Positions 1 through 7,236 of a stretch of 19,334 nucleotides of DNA are shown piece by piece (the stretch's first letter is position 1; each line of letters starts with the position of its first letter). The position numbers were made by a program, and so were the translations under genes. The stretch is from contig JAGTVE010000102.1 in NCBI GenBank assembly GCA_018224485.1, positions 1 through 19,334 of the forward strand, given 5' to 3'. The notes under the pieces are model-generated. The model was given only the letters and a program-made list of their open reading frames with translations. It searched no databases and was not told where the DNA came from. This stretch comes from Thioalkalivibrio sp. (GTDB lineage: Bacteria > Pseudomonadota > Gammaproteobacteria > Ectothiorhodospirales > Ectothiorhodospiraceae).

Positions 1-2
1 CT

Positions 3-809
3 GCGAACACCGCGCTCATAACGGACCGCGAAAGACTGGGTGGCGAGGGCGGGCTGGAGATCGACGCGTGGCAGATCGCCCTCTCTGCCTACCGCGAGCG
101 CGACAACGTGGCCGGTGATCGACGGGGTGGCACGGAGCAGAAGGACCGCTACCGGGTCAGGACGATCTGGACGCCACCGGAGTCTAGCTCCGGTTGGTGG
201 CGGAGTGGGCCCCGCGTACGGATGGACGTGGAGTTCGGGCAGAACGAGCGGTTGCGGGTGCCGGGCAGTGAAGCGTCCGTAGCGCTCTACCGGCGCCTGC
301 AGCTGGAGTCCGAGTTCGGCACCGGGGCCGGTCGCTGGGGCATTCGGGCCGCCCGGGGCCAGACACCCGGTGCCATCGACGCGGCGCGCGAGGCAGGGAT
401 CGATAACGAACAGATCGAGCTGTATCGGGACCAGCGCGACTTCAGGGCCTTCCCGGTGAGGGCGAAGCTCGAGTGGCGTCAGCGCGCGGATCGCTTGACA
501 GGCACCACGCAGGAGCGCTGGCAGGCGAGGCTCGGTTCGCGCACGCTGGCGCTGCACGAGCGCGTTGATGCGGACTTCGACCTACGGTTTCGGCAGCAGG
601 GGCGTTCCGCTACCGGGGTCGGGGAGACGGACCTGCAGCTCGGCGGTCGAATCGCCTGGACCCTGGACCGCCCGATCGCGAACCGCGGGGGGCTTGCCCT
701 TGTCCTCGATGCGGAGTTCCGTGACCAAAGCGCAGCCTCCGGAAGTGAAGACGACGGCTACCGCGTGCTGCTGACGCTTTCCCGCCAGAATCCTCTCTCG
801 GACTGGTGA
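3..809 (+). CDS. Hypothetical protein, C-terminal part (5' end outside the window)
   Basis: The reading frame is open from the left edge to a stop at 807-809, giving about 268 residues, so the true start lies upstream. A GTG at 108 could be read as a start, but the frame is clearly coding before it (for example the stretch LEIDAWQIALSAYRERD). The product is rich in Arg, Glu and Asp and has alternating polar/hydrophobic segments such as VRMDVEFGQNERLRV, ARLGSRTLALHERV and GLALVLDAEFRD. This pattern fits amphipathic beta strands, as in an outer-membrane or periplasmic beta-rich protein, but I recognise no family. It ends in SRQNPLSDW. It converges on the DUF1566 gene and is probably not part of the carboxysome operon. 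Function unknown. Confidence 0.6.
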   Translation, partial: ANTALITDRERLGGEGGLEIDAWQIALSAYRERDNVAGDRRGGTEQKDRYRVRTIWTPPESSSGWWRSGPRVRMDVEFGQNERLRVPGSEASVALYRRLQLESEFGTGAGRWGIRAARGQTPGAIDAAREAGIDNEQIELYRDQRDFRAFPVRAKLEWRQRADRLTGTTQERWQARLGSRTLALHERVDADFDLRFRQQGRSATGVGETDLQLGGRIAWTLDRPIANRGGLALVLDAEFRDQSAASGSEDDGYRVLLTLSRQNPLSDW

Positions 810-849
810 CCGGGCACTGGGCCCCGGGGTTTGCCGCGCCTGCGGCGCG

Positions 850-873
850 TTCGCGAGCAGGCTCGCTCCTACA
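850..873. repeat. REP-like palindromic repeat
   Basis: The sequence TTCGCGAGCAGGCTCGCTCC with its following TACA closely matches the well-known gammaproteobacterial REP core (its reverse complement begins TGTAGGAGCGAGCCTGCTCG). The two halves CGCGAGC and GCTCGC can pair. It lies in the spacer between two convergent genes, the usual location for REP sequences. Identity is from recognition of the motif, not from a search for other copies. Confidence 0.6.
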
Positions 874-880
874 GGGGGCA

Positions 881-938
881 GGGGCGGGCACCGCCCCCTG
901 GGTGATCGTTTTTTCGGCGTTTGTTGATCGCCCAGGGG
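881..938. terminator. Putative bidirectional terminator region between convergent genes
   Basis: Two overlapping inverted repeats lie here. A short stem is formed by GGGGCGG (881-887) and CCGCCCC (891-897). A longer one pairs CCCCTGGGTGATC (895-907) with GATCGCCCAGGGG (926-938) with one mismatch, around a T-rich loop that contains TTTTTT (909-914). Convergent genes end at 809 and 971, so a terminator serving both strands is expected. The T tract lies inside the loop rather than directly after the stem, so it is not a textbook intrinsic terminator. Confidence 0.4.
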
Positions 939-970
939 CTGGCCCCTTCCACCCCGACCGGGGACGCGGA

Positions 971-1450
971 TCATTCTCCGTCGCGGACCAGTCGCACCTC
1001 GAAGCGCTGACGCTTGTGGCGCCAGTTGCTGAAGCCGTTGGCGAAGTGGACGGTCCAGGCGTAGAAGGCGTCGTAGGCGGCCTCCGAGCTCGACCAGAAG
1101 TTGGCCGGCGGGGTGTTGGGGAAGGCCTGCGGATCAATCGCCGGATTGAAGACCCGGAACTCGACGAGGGTCTGCAGCTCTTCCACGGTGGGCAGGCGCC
1201 ATTCGCCGTTCTCGGGCAGGTCCGAGTCCAGTGAATTGGCCTGCTCCCAGGTATAGCGGTTCGCCAAGCCCGCGCAGTAGCCATCCACCAGCGTCTGTCC
1301 GACGCTGCAACGCTCCCAGTACAGGCCCGTGTCGGAGTCGAACACCACCTTGCCCTCGTCCATGATCTGGTAGCGCGAATCCGACGGGTCCGCGGACACG
1401 GTCGTTTGGCCCGCCAGCATCAGTACGACACCCGCGATCAGAAACTTCAT
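971..1450 (-). CDS. Secreted DUF1566 (Lcl C-terminal domain-like) protein
   Basis: A 159-residue protein with an N-terminal signal peptide (Met-Lys start, hydrophobic core about residues 4-19, likely cleavage after VSA at 20). The mature part carries motifs typical of DUF1566, the domain of the Legionella Lcl adhesin C-terminus: DSDTGLYWERC, YTWEQA, WRLPTVEEL, FWSSSE and a final FEVRLVRDG. Two Cys (about 48 and 59) may form a disulfide in the envelope. The start is supported by a strong AGGAGG ribosome site just upstream. It follows cbbR on the same strand after a 135-nt gap in which I see no clear promoter or terminator. No link to carbon fixation is apparent. The family match is good; the biological role is unknown. 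Confidence 0.75.
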   Translation of the reverse strand: MKFLIAGVVLMLAGQTTVSADPSDSRYQIMDEGKVVFDSDTGLYWERCSVGQTLVDGYCAGLANRYTWEQANSLDSDLPENGEWRLPTVEELQTLVEFRVFNPAIDPQAFPNTPPANFWSSSEAAYDAFYAWTVHFANGFSNWRHKRQRFEVRLVRDGE

Positions 1451-1585
1451 TACTGCCTCCTCTCCTGTTGTTATGAATGCCGACTAATCAGATCCGAACG
1501 GCAGACGACCCTGTCGGCGCACAAGCAATGATGCCGCCCAGGGCAGATGATGAGCATAGCAAAAGCCGCTCCGGGTCGTGGGCCA

Positions 1586-2599
1586 CTAGCTGGTGAGGGA
1601 ATGCTGGAAGTCCTGCAGCATCTGATCGATCTGCGCGCGAATGCGTGCCTCGTCCTTGATCGCGAAGTCGAGGAAGGTCTGGGCGACCGTGGACAGGACC
1701 TTGCGCCGCGGATGCACGATGTTCCACTGCCGCACGATCGGAAACTCCGCGACGTCGAGAAGGCCGACGGGGCCGCAGGTCCCTTCGGAGCTCAGCGTGT
1801 GCAGCGACAGCACCGCGATGCCGAGGCCCCCGATCACGGCCTGCTTTATGGCCTCGTTGCTGCCGAGCTCCATGCGGATCTTCGGCTCGATGCCATGGCG
1901 GTCGAAGAGCTTCCGCGTCGCCTCACGGATACCGGAGCCGGGTTCACGCATCAGGAAATATTCGCGGGCCAGCCGCTGCAGCGGGATGTTGCGTCGGCCG
2001 ATCAGCGGGTGATCGCGCCGGGCCATGACCACGAGTGGATTCGGCGCGAAGGGATAGACGGCAACGTCGGTCAATTGGTCAGGAACGTGGCCGATGATGT
2101 AGAGATCGTCGTCGTTATTCGCAAGACGTGCCAGCACCCGGTCATAATTGCTGACCTCCAGCGAAAGCTCGACCTCGGGATACCGGCGGGCGAACTGTCC
2201 GAGGATGCTCGGCGCCAGGTACTGCGCGGTGGTGATGGCGGCCAGGCGCAGCCGGCCGCGCTTCAGGCCGTGCAACTCGGCAAGCTTCATCTCGAGGTTA
2301 CTGAGGGACCCCAGGATCTCCCGGCAGGCCCCGTACAGCACGTGACCGACCTCGGTGGGAAAGACCTTGCGCCCGACGTGCTCGAACAGCGGCATGCCGA
2401 GCGCGTCGGAGAGCTTCTTGATCTGGATCGAGACCGTGGGCTGGGTCAGGAAGAGCTCCTCAGCGGCCTGCGTGAAACTGCCCAGCCTGACGATTGCCTC
2501 GAATACCTGCAGCTGGCGCAGTGTCGCGTGCCGGATCAGGTGGCCCGGCAGTTCCGACTTCAGCATGACCTGGCGTCCGGCCGCCTCCCGGGAACTCAT
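1586..2599 (-). CDS. cbbR: CbbR, LysR-type regulator of CO2 fixation genes
   Basis: A 337-residue LysR-type regulator. The winged helix-turn-helix lies at about residues 24-85, with the CbbR-like stretch RHATLRQLQVFEAIVRLGSF followed by TQAAEELFLTQPTVSIQIKKL. The co-inducer domain follows (about 105-310), including EVSNYDRVLARLANNDDDLYI. Such proteins bind upstream of cbb operons and respond to Calvin-cycle metabolites. The ATG at 2599 has a GGAG five bases upstream. A second ATG at 2566 would remove 11 residues and is a possible alternative start. The gene is co-directional with, and 61 nt downstream of, the PII-like gene, so it may be the distal gene of the transporter operon rather than divergent from cbbL as is common. 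A role in controlling cbbL is inferred from the family and context. Confidence 0.85.
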   Translation of the reverse strand: MSSREAAGRQVMLKSELPGHLIRHATLRQLQVFEAIVRLGSFTQAAEELFLTQPTVSIQIKKLSDALGMPLFEHVGRKVFPTEVGHVLYGACREILGSLSNLEMKLAELHGLKRGRLRLAAITTAQYLAPSILGQFARRYPEVELSLEVSNYDRVLARLANNDDDLYIIGHVPDQLTDVAVYPFAPNPLVVMARRDHPLIGRRNIPLQRLAREYFLMREPGSGIREATRKLFDRHGIEPKIRMELGSNEAIKQAVIGGLGIAVLSLHTLSSEGTCGPVGLLDVAEFPIVRQWNIVHPRRKVLSTVAQTFLDFAIKDEARIRAQIDQMLQDFQHSLTS

Positions 2600-2660
2600 C
2601 CGGTCTCCGGTACCGCGGGGATCCGCGGATAGGAGCTCGCCGGAGCGGGCCGATTGACGC

Positions 2661-2951
2661 TCAATTCTGCAGCTCGATCGGGGCGGTGTACATCAGCAGG
2701 CCGTAATTGTTTTCGTAGGCCTCCTTCAGGCGCGCGACGATGCGTGCGCAGAGCTGGGTGCTCCCCACCACCTCGATGCGGATGTTGCCGCCCTGAGTCC
2801 AGCGTCCGGCACGGGTGCCGTGCGTTCCACGGCCGCGTCCGTCACCGATCGTATAGCCGTGCGCCCCCAGTTCGGTGATCTCGTCGATCAGGATGTCTTC
2901 CAGAACCGCCTCGGTCACGATGACCAGGAGAGTCATTGGCTTCGCGGTCAT
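2661..2951 (-). CDS. PII-like SbtB/CPII-type bicarbonate signalling protein
   Basis: A 96-residue protein of the PII superfamily. The ferredoxin-like core is visible as LLVIVTEAVLEDILIDEI, the T-loop segment GYTIGDGRGRGTHGTRAGRW (32-51), then IRIEVVGS and the closing strand LLMYTAP. It resembles cyanobacterial SbtB and the carboxysome-associated CPII protein described from a Thiomonas alpha-carboxysome cluster. It lacks the C-terminal CGPEGC-type loop of cyanobacterial SbtB, as CPII-type proteins do. It starts five bases after the stop of the SbtA-like gene, so the two are almost certainly co-expressed. The expected role is to bind adenine nucleotides and/or bicarbonate and gate the transporter. 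The ligand cannot be decided from sequence. Confidence 0.85.
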   Translation of the reverse strand: MTAKPMTLLVIVTEAVLEDILIDEITELGAHGYTIGDGRGRGTHGTRAGRWTQGGNIRIEVVGSTQLCARIVARLKEAYENNYGLLMYTAPIELQN

Positions 2952-2956
2952 GATTG

Positions 2957-3901
2957 TCAGGCTCCGATGGAATGGATGAACTTCGACATCCAGAAATAGA
3001 TCGGGATGCCCACGAAGATGTTGAACGGGAACGTGATGCCCAGTGACGCGCCGATGGAAAGGGCCGGGTTGGCCTGGGGCACTGCAATGCGCATCGCCGC
3101 GGGAGCCGCGATGTAGGACGCGCTGGCGTAGAGGGTCGCCAACAGCATCGTGCCGCCCACCGACAGCCCCAGTACCCAGCCGAGGATCGTGCCCGCCAGC
3201 GCGGAAAGTAGCGGCATGATGATCGCGAAGCTCGTCAGAAACAGGCCATAGTCGCGCAGCCCGGCAATCCGCGACGCAGCCACCAGGCCCATCTCGAGCA
3301 GGAACAGCGCAAGGATGCCCTTGAAGAGGTCGAAGAACAGGATGTCCAGCGGCTTGATGCCCTCCGAGCCGGCCACGAAGCCGATCACCAAGCCACCGGC
3401 GAGCAACAGGATACTCTTGCCGAAGAAGACCTCGTGAAACAGCTTGCCCCAACGGACCGTGCCGACCCCGTAGCGCGCCAGCATCACCCCGATTACCAGC
3501 GCGGGCATCTCGAGCAGCACCAGGAAGACGATCATGAAGCCCTCGAAGTCGACCTCTTCCTGCGCGAGAAGGGCCACAGCCACCGAGAAGGTGACGACGC
3601 TCACCGATCCGTAATGCGCCGCAATGGATGCGGAGTCGGGCCGGGTCATCCGACCCAGATAGCGCAGCGCCGGGAAGGACACCAGCGGGATCAGGGAACC
3701 CAGAAGGAGGATCGCGAGTGATGGCACGATCAGTTCGGCGAGCGGAAACTCAGCCAGCTTCACGCCTCCCTGCAGCCCGATCGCGAGCAGCAGGAAGATC
3801 GACAGCGCGTCGTAGATGGATCCCGGAATCTTCAGGTCAGAGCGCACGAGGCCCGCAAAGATCCCAAGCAGAAAAAACAGTACCACTGGTTCGAACTGCA
3901 T
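2957..3901 (-). CDS. SbtA-like (DUF897) sodium-dependent bicarbonate transporter
   Basis: A 314-residue inner-membrane protein with about ten hydrophobic segments arranged as two similar halves. Family features include IGLQGG at 41-46 (cyanobacterial SbtA has IGLTGG), HYGSVSVVTFSVA at 97-107 followed by an EE pair, the MPALVIGV segment, EMGLVAASRIAGLRDYG, and the C-terminal ANPALSIGASLGITFPFNIF. It is shorter than Synechocystis SbtA (about 374 aa), mainly because the long cytoplasmic loop between halves is missing. The ATG at 3901 has GAGGA eight bases upstream. The PII-like gene follows after five bases, a pairing known for SbtA/SbtB. The inferred function is uptake of bicarbonate to feed the carboxysome. 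Transport substrate and ion coupling are inferred from the family only. Confidence 0.85.
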   Translation of the reverse strand: MQFEPVVLFFLLGIFAGLVRSDLKIPGSIYDALSIFLLLAIGLQGGVKLAEFPLAELIVPSLAILLLGSLIPLVSFPALRYLGRMTRPDSASIAAHYGSVSVVTFSVAVALLAQEEVDFEGFMIVFLVLLEMPALVIGVMLARYGVGTVRWGKLFHEVFFGKSILLLAGGLVIGFVAGSEGIKPLDILFFDLFKGILALFLLEMGLVAASRIAGLRDYGLFLTSFAIIMPLLSALAGTILGWVLGLSVGGTMLLATLYASASYIAAPAAMRIAVPQANPALSIGASLGITFPFNIFVGIPIYFWMSKFIHSIGA

Positions 3902-3994
3902 GGCGGATTTCCTCTACAAATGGATCGCTACCAAGGATCCTTCAAATGACATCCGCGCCGGAGTCTGTCGCGGCTCGTGAGTCGGGCGGCGGCA

Positions 3995-4840
3995 TCACTC
4001 GGCCCAGCGGCCCAGGTAGGCCTCGATGGCGTCGATCACGGCCTGCGCCTTGATCACCAGTCCCAGGTCGATCATCTCTGAGCCGATGAAGGTGCCGCCG
4101 TGATTGGCGGGAACCGGAGCGGGTACGAGCTGATTCTCTTCCTCGCGGAAGAAGACCGCTGCGATCACGCCGGCGAAGATGAACTTGCGTCCGACACTCT
4201 GGATGCGCCGGGTCAGGTCCGGCTGATACACGAATACCGGGCTCCCGCTGGATCCGGGATAGACCGCGGCGTCGATCAGAAACTCGGGGCGACCCTCGAA
4301 GTCCAGCGCCATCGGGGTGGCCGTGGTCCCGCGGCGCATGATGGGCATCAGGTTCACCTGGTCCCACACGCCGCTGGGATATCCGACGAACAGGATCTCC
4401 TCCAGGGCATCGAGGGCGTGCAGCACACTCGCGTCGGGGGCCAGCCGGCTGTCGATCCCGTGGTAGTAGAGCTCGACGCCCTGATCGCGCGCCGCCTGCT
4501 CCAACGGGCGTATCGGGATGATCGCCAGGTCGACGTCGGGGTCGGGGTGCGGGAACCAGGCGTGCGGGAAGTCCTCGATATTGATCTGGAAGCGCTGGCC
4601 GAGCGCGGGCTTGCCCTGACGCTTCTGGGTAAAGACCAGGCCGCCGCTACGCACGTTCTCGATCAGGTGCCGGTTGGTCACGATGAAGTTGTGCGTCCCG
4701 CGCTTGTGCGCGTGGCTGATCACGAAGGCGGTCCCGGAACCCTCGCTTTCGTCCTCGAGCACGGTGTCGACCCGGATGGTGTTGAACAGCAGCTTCTTGC
4801 TGATCGTGTTGGTTTCCATGACGCCAGATACGGGAGTCAT
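3995..4840 (-). CDS. Trypsin-like serine protease, probably cytoplasmic
   Basis: A 281-residue chymotrypsin-fold protein with an apparently intact catalytic triad. His58 lies in FIVTNRHLIENV, Asp104 in DVDLAIIP and Ser198 in the oxyanion motif YPGSSGSPVF. No signal peptide or membrane segment is seen, and no PDZ domain follows, so it looks like a soluble cytoplasmic enzyme. The ATG at 4840 shares its A with the TGA stop of cbbO (TGATG), indicating translational coupling. A TTG one codon earlier and an ATG at 4819 are other possible starts. Its position directly behind the RuBisCO activase subunit suggests a role in carboxysome or RuBisCO maturation or quality control, but no substrate can be read from the sequence. 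The fold assignment is solid; the role is open. Confidence 0.75.
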   Translation of the reverse strand: MTPVSGVMETNTISKKLLFNTIRVDTVLEDESEGSGTAFVISHAHKRGTHNFIVTNRHLIENVRSGGLVFTQKRQGKPALGQRFQINIEDFPHAWFPHPDPDVDLAIIPIRPLEQAARDQGVELYYHGIDSRLAPDASVLHALDALEEILFVGYPSGVWDQVNLMPIMRRGTTATPMALDFEGRPEFLIDAAVYPGSSGSPVFVYQPDLTRRIQSVGRKFIFAGVIAAVFFREEENQLVPAPVPANHGGTFIGSEMIDLGLVIKAQAVIDAIEAYLGRWAE

Positions 4841-7194
4841 CAACGGGTCAGTCCGAGGTAGAGCATCGGCAGCTTCTCGGGAAGCCGCTCGACATGATCG
4901 AGCACGGTGAAGTGGCTCATCCCGAAGATCCGGGAGACGTATTGATCGGCGAGCGGGTCCAGCGACAGGGCATAGGTGGTGATGCCGTTGCGTGACAGTT
5001 CCTCCACCGCGCGCTTGGTGTCCTGGCGCAGGTACTGCGGATCCCGGACGTCGTTGTCCGCCGGTTCGCCGTCGGTGATGACGAAGATAATCTTCTTGTT
5101 TTTCGGCTGGTGGTCCAGGTACATGCCCGCGTGGCGAAGTGCCGCGCCCATGCGTGTCGAGTACGCGCCCTTCATTCCGGACAGCCGCGCCTTCACCGCA
5201 TCGTTGTAGGGTTCCTCGAAGTCCTTGAAGCGGTAATAGTGGACGTCGTGTCGCCCGTCCGAGCAGAACCCGTGCAGTGCGAAGGGGTCGCCGATCCGGT
5301 CCAGCGCATCCGAGAGCAGGACAGTGGCGGCACGGGTCAGGTCGAGCACCGTGTAGTCCTGGCCGTGGACCTTGTCGTTTGCGGACTCGGACATGTCCAG
5401 CAGTACCAGCACTGCGAGGTCCCGCACGTTGCGCTTGTAGCGCATCATGATGCGCGTGTCGGGCTGCTGGCCGGTGCGGATGTCCACCATTGCGCGGACC
5501 GCCGCGTTGATGTCGAGCTCGTCGCCGTCTTCCTGGCGACGCAGGCGCTGCATGCCCTGCGGGATCATGGATTCAATGAGGAACTTGATCCGCGAGATCA
5601 CCGGTTTGTGTTCCTCGGTGATCGCCTCGATGCGCTCGAGATCGCCGGGCTGAGGCCGGCGTTCGAGCACCGTCACCCAGCTCGGCCGCTCGAGCTGAAT
5701 CTGGTAGTCCCATTCATGGTAGTGGAACGGGTCCGAGACCGGGGGCTTGCCCTCGAGCTCGTTGATGGTCACGCCTTCCTGATCGAGGTAGAACTCGGTC
5801 GGCAACACCCAGACCTCCTGGGCATCGTCGCCGGCAAATTCGTAGTCGAGCGTATTCACCATCTCCATCAGGCTGACCGTCTTGCGCACCTGCTTGGGCG
5901 CCCAGGTCGCCTCCAGGGCGGCCTCGACGTCGTACTCCTCGGATTCCCAGACGGTCCGGTTGTCGTCCCGATAGATCGCCCGCAGCCCGTCGGTGCGGAA
6001 ATTGAACTCCGGCAGCGGCAGCTTCGCAAGGCTGTGGGACAACTCCACACCGATGTTCCAGCTGATCCGGTTGCTGGAGAGATCCTCTTCCGCCCGAAAC
6101 AGGGCCACGCCCTGCTGTACCCACGGGTGCGGGTCGTCGGACTCCGGATCGAGCAGGGCTACGGCCAGTCGGTTCAGCAGGTCGCCCACCGTCTGCGGAT
6201 CGCCCTTTTCAAGGGGCGGATGCAGCCTCAGCCACGCCCCGCGCATTCCCGGAAACTGGCGGCAGGCCAGCTCCTCCACCCGTGCATCCTCGATCGCCTC
6301 GATGATCGCCATCTGCGTGTTGTCCAGCGACTCCATCGACAGCGGTTTACGGGTGAAGACCAGGTGCGCGGCACAGTGGTTGGCGGCGGCGCGGTAGATC
6401 TCCACGCCCGAGACCACGGCCTCCTCAGGCGTGTCGTCGCCGTAGGGACGGTAGTCGTCGAAGGCATCGGCGATGTGGATCACGTAGTGCTCGATGTAGG
6501 GCTTCAGGCCCTCGCGGCTCTCGAAGTCGCCCGCAGTGGGCCGGAGAAAGAAATCGCGCCCCCACATCGCGCGCAGGTAGATGTTCAGACGCCGCTGGAT
6601 ATCGACGAAGAGCGTGCCCTTGCGCTCGGTCTGCAATACCGAGTGAGAGTCCGGGCTCTCCAGCGAGAAGTAGCGGACCTGACCCTCGAAGTCCGTCTTG
6701 TAGGCCTGCGCTCCCCAGTTCACCCAGCGCCGCAGCCCGCCCAGCGTGAGCTGCGTCAGCAGCTGGTCGAGGTTCTCCAGCATCGGCCGCAGCCCGCGCG
6801 GTGCCTGGCCCAGCATCACCTCCAGTACCTTCAGGTAATGGCGGAAGAGCTCCGGGTCCCCGAGGCGCTCGGCGGCGAGCGGCGAGGTGCCCACCACCAG
6901 CGTGAGGACCTGCCCGGAGGTCTTCGACGCCATGCTGAGGAGGAAACTGACCAGGTCCGGGAGGTTGTCCTCGCCGATTGCCCGCGCCATCTCCGGCATC
7001 TCCTGGAGAAAGGTGACCACGAGCTCCTTGCCGCGTCCCAGCTGATGCAGGGCGACGGCTCCCTTCAGGTAGTTGTCCAGTCCCCGCGACGAAAAGACGC
7101 GCGCAGCCTCATTCCAGGCGCCCCGCAGCACGTCCTGGGCATCGTGGGGGAGATCCTCCAGGATCTCCGCATAGTCTTCGAGATGGATAGCCAT
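4840..7194 (-). CDS. cbbO: CbbO, von Willebrand A-domain RuBisCO activase subunit
   Basis: A 784-residue protein matching CbbO. The long N-terminal part (about 1-560) is the family-specific region. The C-terminal third is a von Willebrand factor A domain with a MIDAS metal site: D600, S602 and S604 in LLDMSESAND, and T707/D708 in VITDGEPADND. In known CbbQO systems the VWA domain binds RuBisCO, and the CbbQ hexamer uses ATP to remodel it and release inhibitory sugar phosphates. The ATG at 7194 has no strong ribosome site. A perfect 26-bp palindrome lies just upstream between cbbQ and cbbO and may affect translation. The stop overlaps the start of the protease gene. Length and motifs are as expected for the family. 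Confidence 0.93.
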   Translation of the reverse strand: MAIHLEDYAEILEDLPHDAQDVLRGAWNEAARVFSSRGLDNYLKGAVALHQLGRGKELVVTFLQEMPEMARAIGEDNLPDLVSFLLSMASKTSGQVLTLVVGTSPLAAERLGDPELFRHYLKVLEVMLGQAPRGLRPMLENLDQLLTQLTLGGLRRWVNWGAQAYKTDFEGQVRYFSLESPDSHSVLQTERKGTLFVDIQRRLNIYLRAMWGRDFFLRPTAGDFESREGLKPYIEHYVIHIADAFDDYRPYGDDTPEEAVVSGVEIYRAAANHCAAHLVFTRKPLSMESLDNTQMAIIEAIEDARVEELACRQFPGMRGAWLRLHPPLEKGDPQTVGDLLNRLAVALLDPESDDPHPWVQQGVALFRAEEDLSSNRISWNIGVELSHSLAKLPLPEFNFRTDGLRAIYRDDNRTVWESEEYDVEAALEATWAPKQVRKTVSLMEMVNTLDYEFAGDDAQEVWVLPTEFYLDQEGVTINELEGKPPVSDPFHYHEWDYQIQLERPSWVTVLERRPQPGDLERIEAITEEHKPVISRIKFLIESMIPQGMQRLRRQEDGDELDINAAVRAMVDIRTGQQPDTRIMMRYKRNVRDLAVLVLLDMSESANDKVHGQDYTVLDLTRAATVLLSDALDRIGDPFALHGFCSDGRHDVHYYRFKDFEEPYNDAVKARLSGMKGAYSTRMGAALRHAGMYLDHQPKNKKIIFVITDGEPADNDVRDPQYLRQDTKRAVEELSRNGITTYALSLDPLADQYVSRIFGMSHFTVLDHVERLPEKLPMLYLGLTR

Positions 7195-7204
7195 GGCAGG
7201 GGAG

Positions 7205-7230
7205 GGCCCACCGCCCGCGGGCGGTGGGCC
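7205..7230. repeat. Perfect 26-bp GC-rich palindrome between cbbQ and cbbO
   Basis: The half-site GGCCCACCGCCCG (7205-7217) is followed immediately by its exact reverse complement (7218-7230). In RNA it would form a very stable hairpin with a minimal loop, ending ten bases before the cbbO ATG and beginning six bases after the cbbQ stop. No U tract follows, so it is more likely an mRNA processing or stability element or a translational modulator than a terminator. Confidence 0.75.
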
Positions 7231-7236
7231 GCGTCC

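Noticed and set aside
610..1284. A 224-codon minus-strand frame over the convergent gene ends
   Set aside because: Its product is Arg/Pro/Ser-rich and spans two genes and the repeat-containing spacer in the wrong frame.
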